DNA of 64,000 nucleotides from NCBI RefSeq assembly GCF_000424465.1, contig NZ_AUJY01000012.1, positions 1 to 64,000 on the forward strand, written 5' to 3'. The DNA is from Butyrivibrio hungatei NK4A153. GTDB lineage: Bacteria > Bacillota > Clostridia > Lachnospirales > Lachnospiraceae. Numbering within the stretch: position 1 is the stretch's first letter; each line of letters begins with the position of its first letter. Positions 34,836 to 44,451 of this stretch are shown in pieces. A program made the translations under genes and the position numbers. The notes beneath the pieces are model-generated. The model was given only the letters and a program-made list of their open reading frames with translations. It was not told the DNA's origin and searched no databases.

Positions 34836-36260
34836 ATGAACAGATTCGAAAACACCGTACTAAACTATATAAGAGCCAATAAAATGGCAGTTTCCGGAGA
34901 AAAGATCCTTGTGGGATTTTCGGGAGGAGCGGATTCTGTCGCACTTTTGCTGGTTTTGTATAAGTTAAGAGAGCTCCTTGGCATCGGGCTTGTTGCGGTC
35001 CATGTGAATCACGGGATCAGGGAAGAAGCGGGAAAAGACGCAGAGTTTACCCGTAGCTTCTGTGAAGAACGGGGAATACGTTATTATCTGGTGGAAGAGG
35101 ATGTCCCCGGAATTGCAAGAGAAAATAAGCTGACCGAAGAAGAAGCGGGACGGAATGTAAGATACGAGGCTTTTCGCAAGATAGCTGAGAAAGAGGGCGC
35201 CGTTAAGATTGCGGTTGCACATCACAGAAACGACGTGGCAGAGACACTTCTTTTAAATCTCCTTCGAGGAACGGGGCTTCATGGTGCGGGTGCCATACGT
35301 GCCGTTAGGGATAATGTGATAAGGCCCTTATTGTGCGTTACGAGACAGGAAATTGAGGAGTATCTTGCGGGAGAAGGAATATCTTTTTGCCACGATGCTA
35401 CCAACGACGAGAGTATCCATACGAGGAACAAGGTCAGAAACGAGCTTATTCCTTATATGACCGATAATATAAATGCAGAGGCGGTAAAGCATCTGTGCAG
35501 AGCAGCGTCTGATTTTGCCCTCGCGGATGACTTTATATGTAAGGTCACGGGAGAGCTTTTTGACAAGGCTTGTACCTTTGACGGAAAAAGTGTCAGAATA
35601 GAGTTGAAGGTTCTTAAGAGCGTAGATCTTTTTATCCAAAAGAACGTGATCTTAAGGTGTTTCGAGATGCTTACACCAAACAGGAAAGACATAACGGCAA
35701 GTCACGTTGATGCGGTGACGGATATCATGGTATCGGAAAGCGGGACGGCGTATGTCGACCTTCCGTACGGGCTTGTCGCAAAGAGAGAGTACGACATACT
35801 TACTCTTTCGAAGAAAGTGGTGGAAAGCCTTGATAATTCGCTTGTTATAGATTTTTTTGACCGGGTAAAAAAAGACGGTGAGGCAGGTTATGACATTCCG
35901 GGACTTGGAAGGATGGAGGCAAGCGTCAGAGAGTTTGTAAAAGGCTCAAGTATTCCGCGCGGTACGTATACTAAATGGTTCGATTGTGATAGAATACAAG
36001 CAGCCGTTTTTAGATGCAGAAGACCCGATGATTATATATTTATTGAGACGGGAAGCGGCATTCATAAGAAAAAGCTGTCGAAGTTCATGACAGATGTCAA
36101 AATTCCTATAGACAGAAGAGACAGTATCTATGTAATGGCTGACGGAGACCATGTTTTGTGGGTTCCGGGGTACAGAATAAGTGCTAATACCAAGGTGAGT
36201 GAAGATACAAAAAGTATTTTGGCTATAAATTTTTTGGATGGAGGAAATTACTGTGGCTGA
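34836..36260 (+). CDS. tilS: tRNA(Ile)-lysidine synthetase
   Basis: The 474-residue protein has the PP-loop SGGADSVALLLVL (residues ~29-41), the ALLL/HHRNDVAETLLLNLLRGTG region and the C-terminal TilS domain. It modifies C34 of tRNA-Ile(CAU) to lysidine, which is essential. No clear Shine-Dalgarno lies before the ATG, and a strong hairpin does. The stop overlaps hpt by 8 nt, as in the conserved tilS-hpt-ftsH order. Confidence 0.95.
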   Translation: MNRFENTVLNYIRANKMAVSGEKILVGFSGGADSVALLLVLYKLRELLGIGLVAVHVNHGIREEAGKDAEFTRSFCEERGIRYYLVEEDVPGIARENKLTEEEAGRNVRYEAFRKIAEKEGAVKIAVAHHRNDVAETLLLNLLRGTGLHGAGAIRAVRDNVIRPLLCVTRQEIEEYLAGEGISFCHDATNDESIHTRNKVRNELIPYMTDNINAEAVKHLCRAASDFALADDFICKVTGELFDKACTFDGKSVRIELKVLKSVDLFIQKNVILRCFEMLTPNRKDITASHVDAVTDIMVSESGTAYVDLPYGLVAKREYDILTLSKKVVESLDNSLVIDFFDRVKKDGEAGYDIPGLGRMEASVREFVKGSSIPRGTYTKWFDCDRIQAAVFRCRRPDDYIFIETGSGIHKKKLSKFMTDVKIPIDRRDSIYVMADGDHVLWVPGYRISANTKVSEDTKSILAINFLDGGNYCG

Positions 36261-36777
36261 ATCAGTTCGCGTTTTATTGACAGAAGATGAAGTTGACAAG
36301 AGGATAAAGGAGCTTGGGGAAGCAATCAGCAGAGATTATCAGGGTGAGACAGTGCACCTTGTATGTGTTTTAAAGGGCGGAGTGTTCTTTATGTGTGAGC
36401 TTGCAAAGCGTATCACAGTCCCTGTTACGATGGATTTCATGTCAGCATCAAGCTATGGCAGTTCAACTAAGTCAAGCGGTGTAGTTAAGATTGTAAAGGA
36501 TCTTGATGAACCTCTTAAGGACAGACATGTTATTATAGTAGAGGATATTGTTGATTCGGGAAGAACGTTGTCTTATCTTATCAAGATGCTCGGCGACAGA
36601 GAGCCTGCAAGCATCAAGCTTTGCACACTCCTTGATAAGCCTGAGCGCAGAGTTACAGATGTAAAGGTGGACTATACGGGATTTAATATTCCCGATGAGT
36701 TTGTTGTAGGATACGGACTTGACTACGATCAGAGATATCGTAACCTTCCGTATATCGGAGTAGTAGAATTTAATTGA
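36253..36777 (+). CDS. hpt: Hypoxanthine phosphoribosyltransferase
   Basis: About 174 residues from GTG at 36253 (GGAGGAA 7 nt upstream); an ATG at 36238 lies inside the ribosome site and is unlikely. The PRPP-binding motif [14 protein letters not shown] and the [11 protein letters not shown] loop identify a purine salvage transferase making IMP/GMP. It overlaps tilS and is followed by ftsH, the common Firmicute arrangement. Confidence 0.94.
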   Translation: MAESVRVLLTEDEVDKRIKELGEAISRDYQGETVHLVCVLKGGVFFMCELAKRITVPVTMDFMSASSYGSSTKSSGVVKIVKDLDEPLKDRHVIIVEDIVDSGRTLSYLIKMLGDREPASIKLCTLLDKPERRVTDVKVDYTGFNIPDEFVVGYGLDYDQRYRNLPYIGVVEFN

Positions 36778-36820
36778 TAAAGGCGTCATAAAAAAGCTTC
36801 CGAAAGGGGAACATAAGCAA

Positions 36821-38680
36821 TTGAACCGGAATAAAAGTTTTAATTCAATTTTTCTATTTGTAGTAGTATTACTTGTTTGCGTGATATTCATCGAATATGG
36901 CAAGAGTTTTATTTCAAGCCAGTCAGGCGCATATTCCATGAATGAATTTGAGCGCGATCTTAATGCAGATACAGTCGCATATGTAATGATCATGCCCAAT
37001 TCCGAGACACCTACAGGTTCTGTAAGAGTAAGCTTCAACAACGCGGCAGATGATGTGACATTCTACACAACTGATGTGACCAAGGTTGAGAGCATTTGTA
37101 CAGAAAAGGGTGTTAAGACAGAGGTAAAAGACATTCCGTCTGAGAATGTACTTATAAATGGAATCATTCCCGTTATAGTGGGACTTATCGTAATGGTATT
37201 CGTTTTCTCGATGTTTAGCAATATGCAGGCGAGCAGTTCGGGAAACAGCCGAATGATGAACTTTGGAAAGAGCAGAGCCAAATTATCCACAGGTGATGAA
37301 AACAAGGTCAAGCTTAATGATGTAGCGGGACTTAAGGAAGAAAAAGAGCAGCTTGCTGAGATAATCGAATTCTTGAAGGATCCAGGCAAATTCACGGCTG
37401 TCGGAGCCAGAATTCCCAAGGGTGTTCTACTTGAAGGTGCACCCGGAACAGGTAAGACACTCCTTGCAAGAGCCGTTGCAGGTGAAGCGGGCGTTCCGTT
37501 CTTTAGTATTTCAGGTTCCGATTTCGTAGAAATGTTCGTTGGTGTAGGTGCATCCAGAGTAAGAGATCTTTTTACCGAGGCTAAGAAGAATGCGCCTTGC
37601 ATAATCTTTATTGATGAGATTGATGCGGTTGCAAGACGCCGCGGTACAGGTATGGGCGGAGGACACGACGAGAGAGAGCAGACACTTAACCAGATGCTTG
37701 TCGAGATGGACGGCTTTGGTGTGAATGAGGGTATTATCGTAATGGCTGCCACAAACAGAGTAGATATCCTCGATCCTGCCATATTAAGACCCGGACGATT
37801 TGACAGAAAGATTACGGTAACAAGACCTGACATTGGTGAAAGAGAGGCAATCCTTAAGGTTCATGCACATAATAAGCCTCTCGGAAGCGATGTGGATCTT
37901 AAGCAGCTTGCTCAGACAACTGCCGGATTTACAGGCGCAGATCTTGAGAACCTTCTTAATGAAGCAGCTATAAATGCGGCGGTAGACAGCAGGAAGTTTA
38001 TTACTCCCGCTGATATAAACAGAGCGTTTACTCAGGTTGGAATCGGAACTGAGAAGCACAGTAAGATCATTTCCGAGAAGGAAAAGAAGATAACGGCTTA
38101 TCACGAGACAGGTCATGCGATCCTGTTCCACCTTCTTCCGGATGTAGGCCCTGTGCATACAATATCTATCATTCCTACAGGACTTGGCGCAGCAGGCTAT
38201 ACAATGCCTCTTCCCGAGAATGATGATATGTTCCTTACAAAGAACAAGATGCTTCAGGAGATCATGGTATCTCTCGGTGGAAGAATCGCAGAAGAGATCA
38301 TCTTCGGTGATATTACAACAGGTGCATCAAGCGACATCAGAAAAGCTACACAGGAAGCCAGAAGCATGGTTACCAAGTACGGAATGTCAGAGACCATCGG
38401 TGTTGTAAACTACGATGATAATGAAGAAGACGTATTTATCGGCTATGATATATCTCATTCAAAGAAGCACAGTGAGCTTATGTCAGGCGAGATTGATAAA
38501 GAAGTAAAGACCATAATAGACAAGTGTTACGCAAAGGCAAAAGAGATTATTCTTAAGTATGAGGACATTCTGCACAGCAGTTCAGCACTCCTCATAGAAA
38601 AGGAGAAGATCGGAAGAGAAGAATTTGAAGCATTATTCGAAGGTCACAACGTTGATATCGATTATGCATTAGAAATCTGA
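36821..38680 (+). CDS. ftsH: ATP-dependent zinc metalloprotease FtsH
   Basis: The 619-residue protein starts at TTG with AAAGGGGA 10 nt upstream. It has two membrane spans (~8-28 and ~110-132), an AAA module with Walker A GAPGTGKT, Walker B IIFIDEID and [20 protein letters not shown], then the zinc protease motif HETGH (~residue 429). It degrades membrane and regulatory proteins as a hexamer. It is the last gene of the cluster. Confidence 0.97.
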   Translation: MNRNKSFNSIFLFVVVLLVCVIFIEYGKSFISSQSGAYSMNEFERDLNADTVAYVMIMPNSETPTGSVRVSFNNAADDVTFYTTDVTKVESICTEKGVKTEVKDIPSENVLINGIIPVIVGLIVMVFVFSMFSNMQASSSGNSRMMNFGKSRAKLSTGDENKVKLNDVAGLKEEKEQLAEIIEFLKDPGKFTAVGARIPKGVLLEGAPGTGKTLLARAVAGEAGVPFFSISGSDFVEMFVGVGASRVRDLFTEAKKNAPCIIFIDEIDAVARRRGTGMGGGHDEREQTLNQMLVEMDGFGVNEGIIVMAATNRVDILDPAILRPGRFDRKITVTRPDIGEREAILKVHAHNKPLGSDVDLKQLAQTTAGFTGADLENLLNEAAINAAVDSRKFITPADINRAFTQVGIGTEKHSKIISEKEKKITAYHETGHAILFHLLPDVGPVHTISIIPTGLGAAGYTMPLPENDDMFLTKNKMLQEIMVSLGGRIAEEIIFGDITTGASSDIRKATQEARSMVTKYGMSETIGVVNYDDNEEDVFIGYDISHSKKHSELMSGEIDKEVKTIIDKCYAKAKEIILKYEDILHSSSALLIEKEKIGREEFEALFEGHNVDIDYALEI

Positions 38681-38934
38681 TTGTGAAAATTGCACAAAAA
38701 CTCATAGCTGTTTTTGATAAATTTGTGAAGTGTTAGTCTTTACGCGGGTTTGGGTGGGTGTTAGTATAATATGCGTAACCCCCCAATACATTATATAGTT
38801 TTTTGCTATACCCCATAAGAAAGAAATACCTTCTCTTAGAAAAGACAGCTATGCTGTCTTTTTTGCTTTATATACGAATATTTCGGAGTCTACGCGGCCT
38901 AAATGTGCGCGAATATGACCGGTGGGAATGACTT
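38681..38934. other. Intergenic region with isolated TATAAT and a terminator
   Basis: It holds a G-rich stretch (three GGG runs, 38742-38759), a perfect TATAAT at 38765-38770 with no good -35, small hairpins and a terminator at 38840-38864. A ~90-nt transcript between them is possible but unproved; otherwise it is the leader of the GH13 gene. Confidence 0.35.
38840..38864 (+). terminator. Terminator in the ftsH-GH13 gap
   Basis: AAAAGACAGC-TAT-GCTGTCTTTTTT, stem with a six-T tract. Confidence 0.85.
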
Positions 38935-41028
38935 ATGAATGAGAGAGCGTTTTTCCATGATATGACCTTAGACTACCTAAGGCCTGCGGAACCGGACAAA
39001 AACAGAAAGGTAGATATACGATTCAGATGCAGGAGGGCTGAGGCATCTGAAATTATTCTCGTGTGGAAAGGCGAAAGACATCCCATGACATGTTCGGAGA
39101 CATCGGGAGAGTTTGATTATTACGATGCATCCGTAAATGTAGGTGAAGAGCCTACGAGTTATTTTTTTGAAATCGAAGGAATGGACGGTAGCTTTTTTTA
39201 CTATGATAAGAGAGGCGCCGTTACCAATATAATGGAAAGCATGAATTTCAAGGTATATCCCGGCCTGTCAACGCCCAAATGGGCCAAGGGTGCGGTGATA
39301 TATCAGATATTCGTGGAAAGATTCTGTAACGGAGACAAGGATAACGACGTTGTTTCCGGTGAATATTCTTATAACGGAAGAAACGTGCTGAAAGTAGGTG
39401 AGTGGGAAAGATACCCCGATCCTCAGTATGATTTCGGAGAGTTCTATGGCGGCGATCTTAAGGGCGTTATGGATAAGCTTGATTATCTCAAGGATCTTGG
39501 GATAGATGCGATCTATTTTAACCCGCTGTTTGTATCGCCTTCCTGTCACAAGTATGATACCCAGGATTATGATCATATAGATCCTCATTTCGGCAAGATT
39601 GTTGAGGATGGTGGAAGCGTGCTTGGAAATAATGAGCATGATAACACAAAAGCAACCAAATATATCAAGCGTGTTACCGATCAAAAGAACCTTGAAGCGA
39701 GTGATAAGCTATTTGCAGAGCTGGTAAGCGAAGCGCATAAACGCGGTATCAAGGTTATATTGGACGGTGTGTTCAATCACTGCGGTTCATTTAATAAGTG
39801 GATGGACAGAGAGAGGATTTACGAGAACAGCAAGGGATATGAGCCGGGCGCCTATGTTTCTAAGGACAGTCCTTATCATGATTTCTTTGCTTTTACGAGA
39901 GATGCCTGGCCATATAATCCGCACTATGACGGCTGGTGGGGATATGATACGCTTCCCAAGCTAAATTACGAGGGCTCTAAGAAGCTTGAAGAATATATAT
40001 TAAACATTGGAAGAAAGTGGGTTTCACCTCCGTATAACGCAGACGGATGGAGACTTGACGTTGCGGCCGATCTTGGACACTCGCAGGAATATAATCATTA
40101 TTTCTGGAAGAGGTTTAGAGAAGAGGTAAAAAAAGCAAATCCTAAGGCGATAATCCTCGCTGAGCAGTATGGCCCCGCTGCGAGCTGGCTTATGGGCGAT
40201 GAGTGGGATACGGTTATGAACTATGATGCTTTCATGGATCCTGTAACATGGTTCCTTACGGGAATGGACAAGCACAGCGATGAGTTTAAGCCGACGCGTA
40301 TAGGAAATGCCAGGGAGTTTTTTGATACGATGTTATATATAGGAGGCGAGAATTTCACTATGCCTTCCTTGTATACGGCAATGAATGAGCTGTCCAATCA
40401 CGACCACTCGAGATTCCTTACAAGGACGAGCCAAAAGGTCGGAAGGAGCAGCACGCTTATGGCGTCTTCGGCAAATACAGGAATAAGTAAGCCTGTAATG
40501 CGCGAAGCGGTGATGATCCAGATGACATGGCCCGGTGCGCCGACGATATACTACGGTGATGAGGTCGGCCTTTGCGGATTTACGGACCCCGATAACAGGA
40601 GAACTTATCCGTGGGGCAAAGAAGACCTTGAGATGCTTGAATATCACAAGAAGATGATAAAAATTCACAAGAAGCATAAGGAATTCTCGGAAGGTTCGAT
40701 AAGAGAAATGTACGCAGACTTTAATTTCCTTGCATACGGAAGATTTAACAGGACAGCGGCATCTATTGTTGTGATAAACAACAATGAATATGAGGTTACC
40801 AAAGAAATCGATGTTATGCCCATAGGAATTCCGAAGGAAGCGCTTCTTACACAGCTTATGCTTACCGACGGAAAGGGATTTATCGATAAACCAAGCAATA
40901 TGAGGGTAAAAGACGGTATTCTTACGGTTACGGTATCGAGAAAATCGGGACTGATCCTTAGGTACGACAGCACCGCACCTTCGTCATCAGAAGGATTCTG
41001 GGCTGACAACTTCATCAGCTTTGAATGA
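38935..41028 (+). CDS. GH13 alpha-glucan hydrolase (neopullulanase/cyclomaltodextrinase-like)
   Basis: The 697-residue protein has an N-terminal beta-sandwich (~1-105, CBM34-like), then a GH13 barrel. Conserved regions are DGVFNHCG, DGWRLDVAADLG (Asp nucleophile), ILAEQYG (Glu acid/base) and LSNHDHSR (Asp stabiliser), followed by a C-terminal beta domain. No signal peptide, so it acts in the cytoplasm on imported maltodextrins. It is longer than the typical ~590 residues, with an insertion before the VFNHCG region (~210-260). Confidence 0.92.
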   Translation: MNERAFFHDMTLDYLRPAEPDKNRKVDIRFRCRRAEASEIILVWKGERHPMTCSETSGEFDYYDASVNVGEEPTSYFFEIEGMDGSFFYYDKRGAVTNIMESMNFKVYPGLSTPKWAKGAVIYQIFVERFCNGDKDNDVVSGEYSYNGRNVLKVGEWERYPDPQYDFGEFYGGDLKGVMDKLDYLKDLGIDAIYFNPLFVSPSCHKYDTQDYDHIDPHFGKIVEDGGSVLGNNEHDNTKATKYIKRVTDQKNLEASDKLFAELVSEAHKRGIKVILDGVFNHCGSFNKWMDRERIYENSKGYEPGAYVSKDSPYHDFFAFTRDAWPYNPHYDGWWGYDTLPKLNYEGSKKLEEYILNIGRKWVSPPYNADGWRLDVAADLGHSQEYNHYFWKRFREEVKKANPKAIILAEQYGPAASWLMGDEWDTVMNYDAFMDPVTWFLTGMDKHSDEFKPTRIGNAREFFDTMLYIGGENFTMPSLYTAMNELSNHDHSRFLTRTSQKVGRSSTLMASSANTGISKPVMREAVMIQMTWPGAPTIYYGDEVGLCGFTDPDNRRTYPWGKEDLEMLEYHKKMIKIHKKHKEFSEGSIREMYADFNFLAYGRFNRTAASIVVINNNEYEVTKEIDVMPIGIPKEALLTQLMLTDGKGFIDKPSNMRVKDGILTVTVSRKSGLILRYDSTAPSSSEGFWADNFISFE

Positions 41029-41144
41029 TTGTGAAATGATTAACTTTATTTTTTAGGAAGGTAAGTATATAATAGATTTAGTCGTTCAATAAGGCGTGGG
41101 GATAATGTAGCGCCTACAAAAATATAATGTAAGGGAGATAAACT

Positions 41145-42008
41145 ATGTTAGTATCCGCAAAAGACATGCTTGTAAAAGCAAAAGAAGGTCACTACGCAGT
41201 AGGCCAGTTTAACATCAATAACCTTGAGTGGACAAAGTCTATCCTGTTAACAGCTCAGGAGCTTAATTCTCCTGTTATCCTTGGTGTATCTGAGGGCGCA
41301 GGTAAGTACATGACAGGATTTGAGACAGTATCAGCAATGGTTAAGGCAATGGATAAGTGCCTTGGAATTACAGTTCCCGTTGCGCTTCACTTAGATCATG
41401 GTACATACGACGGATGTTATAAGTGCGTTGAGGCCGGATTCACATCAATCATGTTTGATGGCTCACATTATGATATCGAGGAGAACGTTGCTAAGACAAC
41501 AGAGCTTGTAAACGTTGCTCATCATCTCGGACTTTCTATCGAGGCAGAAGTTGGTTCAATCGGTGGAGAGGAAGACGGAGTAGTTGGAATGGGTGAGTGT
41601 GCAGATCCCAACGAGTGTAAGAGAATCGCTGATCTTGGCGTAGATATGCTTGCTGCAGGTATCGGTAACATTCATGGTAAATATCCTGAAGGATGGCCGG
41701 GACTTAGATTCGACGTTCTCGATGCTATCCAGCAGAAGACAGGAGCAATGCCTCTCGTTCTTCACGGTGGTACAGGAATTCCTGCAGAAATGATCAAGAA
41801 GGCTATCTCACTTGGTGTATCAAAGATCAACGTTAACACAGAGTGCCAGCTTTCATTCGCAGAAGCAACACGTAAATATGTTGAAGCAGGTAAAGATCTT
41901 GAAGGTAAGGGATTTGACCCTCGTAAGCTTCTTGCTCCCGGTGCTGATGCTATCAAGGCTACAGTTAAGGAGAAGATGGAGCTCTTCGGATCAGTTGGAA
42001 AGGCTTGA
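41145..42008 (+). CDS. fba: Fructose-bisphosphate aldolase, class II
   Basis: The 287-residue zinc aldolase has HLDHGTYDGC (catalytic Asp and zinc His), EAEVGSIGGEEDG, and the zinc/phosphate sites NIHGKYPEG and LHGGTGIP. It is a glycolysis/gluconeogenesis enzyme. GGGAGAT precedes the ATG. Codon use is strongly biased, as for abundant proteins. The 115-nt leader holds TATAAT near 41070 and a small hairpin (AGGCG..CGCCT). Confidence 0.96.
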   Translation: MLVSAKDMLVKAKEGHYAVGQFNINNLEWTKSILLTAQELNSPVILGVSEGAGKYMTGFETVSAMVKAMDKCLGITVPVALHLDHGTYDGCYKCVEAGFTSIMFDGSHYDIEENVAKTTELVNVAHHLGLSIEAEVGSIGGEEDGVVGMGECADPNECKRIADLGVDMLAAGIGNIHGKYPEGWPGLRFDVLDAIQQKTGAMPLVLHGGTGIPAEMIKKAISLGVSKINVNTECQLSFAEATRKYVEAGKDLEGKGFDPRKLLAPGADAIKATVKEKMELFGSVGKA

Positions 42009-42043
42009 TCGTTTATTTCCGTGGGCAACTTATAAAATTAACG

Positions 42044-42071
42044 AGGCGAAGCCGTTTGGCTTCGCCTTTTT
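42044..42071 (+). terminator. Terminator after fba
   Basis: AGGCGAAGCC-GTTT-GGCTTCGCCTTTTT, perfect ten-bp stem. Confidence 0.92.
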
Positions 42072-42092
42072 ATCAACTACAGAGGTGAAAAT

Positions 42093-42596
42093 ATGCATAA
42101 CGAACTTACAAAAAAAGATATAGAGGACATGGAAGCGGAGATTGAACACCGCAAAGTTGTTGTGAGAAAGGAACTTCTTGAGCATGTAAAGGAAGCTCGT
42201 GCACAGGGCGATCTTTCTGAGAACTTCGAGTATTACGCAGCCAAGAAAGCCAAGAACCAGAATGAGAGCAGAATCAGATTCCTTGAGAGAATGATCAAGA
42301 CCGCTAAAGTAATTGATGACGACAGCAAAGAAGATCAGGTCGGAATGAACAAGTCGGTTACGGTTGTTCTTGACGAAGATAAGAGCGAAGAAACGTATAA
42401 AATAGTTACAACAATGCGACAGAATTCTCTTAAGGGACTTATCAGCATCGAGTCCCCGCTTGGAAAACAATTACTTGGACATAAAGTAGGAGACCATGTT
42501 ACTATTAAAGTAAGTGAAGAATATAGTTACGGTGTAACGATAACAAAAATAGAAAATACAGGATTAACTGATAACGACAAAATAAGAGATTTCTAA
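42093..42596 (+). CDS. greA: Transcription elongation factor GreA
   Basis: The 167-residue protein has an N-terminal coiled-coil hairpin with the GreA tip motif GDLSENFEYYAAK (acidic tip residues) and a C-terminal FKBP-like domain (SPLGKQLLGHKVGDHVTIKV). It rescues backtracked RNA polymerase by stimulating transcript cleavage. AGAGGTG precedes the start. It is slightly longer than the usual 158 residues. Confidence 0.93.
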   Translation: MHNELTKKDIEDMEAEIEHRKVVVRKELLEHVKEARAQGDLSENFEYYAAKKAKNQNESRIRFLERMIKTAKVIDDDSKEDQVGMNKSVTVVLDEDKSEETYKIVTTMRQNSLKGLISIESPLGKQLLGHKVGDHVTIKVSEEYSYGVTITKIENTGLTDNDKIRDF

Positions 42597-42621
42597 TCGG
42601 TATTTCCGAGATGGAGGTATT

Positions 42622-43128
42622 ATGCACGCATTTCAACCGGTAAAACCTGAAGATATCGAAGAGGGTGCGTACAGTTTTGTTGGACAGAAGATAATTATTA
42701 CCTGTAAGAATGGCGAAAAAATAAATGCAGTCTCCGCTCCTTGGGGCGGAGTGGGATACGTATGGAATAAAAGAGTCACTTTCATATTTGTTCGCGCAAA
42801 CAGATATACAAGAGAGTGCATTGATAAATCAGGGGAATATTCCATAAGCTTTGTGGATCAGGAGGCTTATCGCGGAGTTCTTAAATACCTTGGAATGGTA
42901 TCGGGAAGAGATGAGGATAAGATTGCCGGATCCAGGCTTAACGTCAATAGCTATGAAGGAATACCTTTTATTGATGAAGCCAATGAGGTAATACCCTGCA
43001 AAGTTTTATATGCGCATCCCTTTGATGAGAGCAGTTTTATTGATAAGAGTATAATCCGCGACCTGCATCTTGATAATGATCGGTACATTATGTATGTGGG
43101 TGAGGTACAGACGATATTGTTGAAATAA
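42622..43128 (+). CDS. Flavin-reductase-like FMN-binding protein
   Basis: This 168-residue split-barrel protein carries the flavoredoxin/flavin reductase pattern: NAVSAPWGGVGYVWNKRVTF, FVRANRYTRECIDKSGEYSI, and LKYLGMVSGRDEDKIAG. Family members bind FMN and pass electrons in anaerobes, and the physiological partner is usually unknown. AGATGGAGG precedes the ATG. It follows greA after 25 nt and precedes the solute-binding gene by 27 nt, so it may be co-transcribed. Confidence 0.8.
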   Translation: MHAFQPVKPEDIEEGAYSFVGQKIIITCKNGEKINAVSAPWGGVGYVWNKRVTFIFVRANRYTRECIDKSGEYSISFVDQEAYRGVLKYLGMVSGRDEDKIAGSRLNVNSYEGIPFIDEANEVIPCKVLYAHPFDESSFIDKSIIRDLHLDNDRYIMYVGEVQTILLK

Positions 43129-43155
43129 CAGATCAGGCTATCTTATGAGGAATAT

Positions 43156-44451
43156 ATGAAGAACGTCAAAATGCTAAGGCTCTTTTTAGACATATTCATT
43201 TCTGTCACGGTTACGATGTCTTTTTTGTGCAGTTGTGCAGAAGTATCTGATAATGCACAACAGGTTGTTCTTGCGCCAAAAGAGGAGAATACCCGTAAAG
43301 AAATACGTATTGCTACGTGGTACGAGGATTCTTATATCACAAATTTCAAAGCCTATCTGGCTGAAAGATTTCCCAAATATGATTTTGAATATACGTATGT
43401 ACAGCGAACCAACTATGAGTCTGTGATCGATTCACAGATTTCTTATGATGGTGCGGCCGATATCATCTTTGTAACAGAAAATATGGCCAAAAGATACGCA
43501 AGAGGCGGATATCTTGTGCCTCTTACAAAGATGGTCAACGGATTTGACGAAGAAGCACTCGATAAATTCAAATATATGGATGAATATTATGCGATTCCGG
43601 GTGTCAGCGCGTATGAATGTTTTTATATAAACAAAGATTATTTTGAAAAGTTCAGTTTTAAACCGCCTTCAGAATATATGGATTTCTATGATATGTGCGC
43701 AACAATACGAAAGCACGGAATGAAACCGTTGTCATCCGGATTAAAGGATAAAGAAGGCCTTGCAAGCAGTGCAATGGCAATAATGCAGGCGTCTTACTTC
43801 AGAACTCCTGAAGGTGAAGACTTTGGAGAAAGACTCGGGCAGGGAAAAGCCTCTTTTTACGAAGAGGTATATCCGCACATGGAAATGTGGTACAAGATGA
43901 TCGAGGATGAGATCTTTACCAAAGACATGTGTCTTATGGATAAAAAGGCGGCGATAAAAGAGTTTGCGGATGGTAAGACAGTTCTTTTATCCGGTGGACC
44001 TGAGGATTATAACCAGATATACAAAGAAAATCCTTCAATAAATCTGGGGACGATAGCGTTCGGCGGAAAGGATGACGGAACGGAACTTTTGACGGGCGGA
44101 TGCGAATATGGTTTTGCGGTGGTAAACGACGGCGATAATGTCAGTGATGTAGTGGAGGTTGCAAGGTCTTTAACCACGCTTATGGGACAGAAGGCAATCT
44201 GGAAAGATTCGCCGGGCAGCAAAACCTATCTTAAGAATGTCAAATTTGATTCGCCGCATGAGTTCGACAATTTACAAGATGCGCTTGAGAACAATCTTTA
44301 TTTGCCCTATACGGGATGGGGATATTACAGCAGAGAGATTTCTGTTGAGCTTGAAAATGAGTTCCAGCAGGTGTTGCTTGGAAGGGAAAATCTTGAAGAT
44401 GCTTTTAAGAGGATAGACGAGAAGGTTAAAGCGATCGTTGAAGGCAACTGA
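43156..44451 (+). CDS. Solute-binding lipoprotein paired with a hybrid histidine kinase
   Basis: The 431-residue protein has a lipoprotein signal (SFLCSCAEV), then a family-1 binding fold (RIATWYEDSYITNFKAYLAE; GAADIIFVTENMAKRYARGG; GVSAYECFYINKDYF; FADGKTVLLSGG). No transporter genes are near. Its stop overlaps the kinase start (TGATG), strongly suggesting that it feeds ligand occupancy to the kinase. Sugar-like ligand inferred only from family. Confidence 0.82.
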   Translation: MKNVKMLRLFLDIFISVTVTMSFLCSCAEVSDNAQQVVLAPKEENTRKEIRIATWYEDSYITNFKAYLAERFPKYDFEYTYVQRTNYESVIDSQISYDGAADIIFVTENMAKRYARGGYLVPLTKMVNGFDEEALDKFKYMDEYYAIPGVSAYECFYINKDYFEKFSFKPPSEYMDFYDMCATIRKHGMKPLSSGLKDKEGLASSAMAIMQASYFRTPEGEDFGERLGQGKASFYEEVYPHMEMWYKMIEDEIFTKDMCLMDKKAAIKEFADGKTVLLSGGPEDYNQIYKENPSINLGTIAFGGKDDGTELLTGGCEYGFAVVNDGDNVSDVVEVARSLTTLMGQKAIWKDSPGSKTYLKNVKFDSPHEFDNLQDALENNLYLPYTGWGYYSREISVELENEFQQVLLGRENLEDAFKRIDEKVKAIVEGN

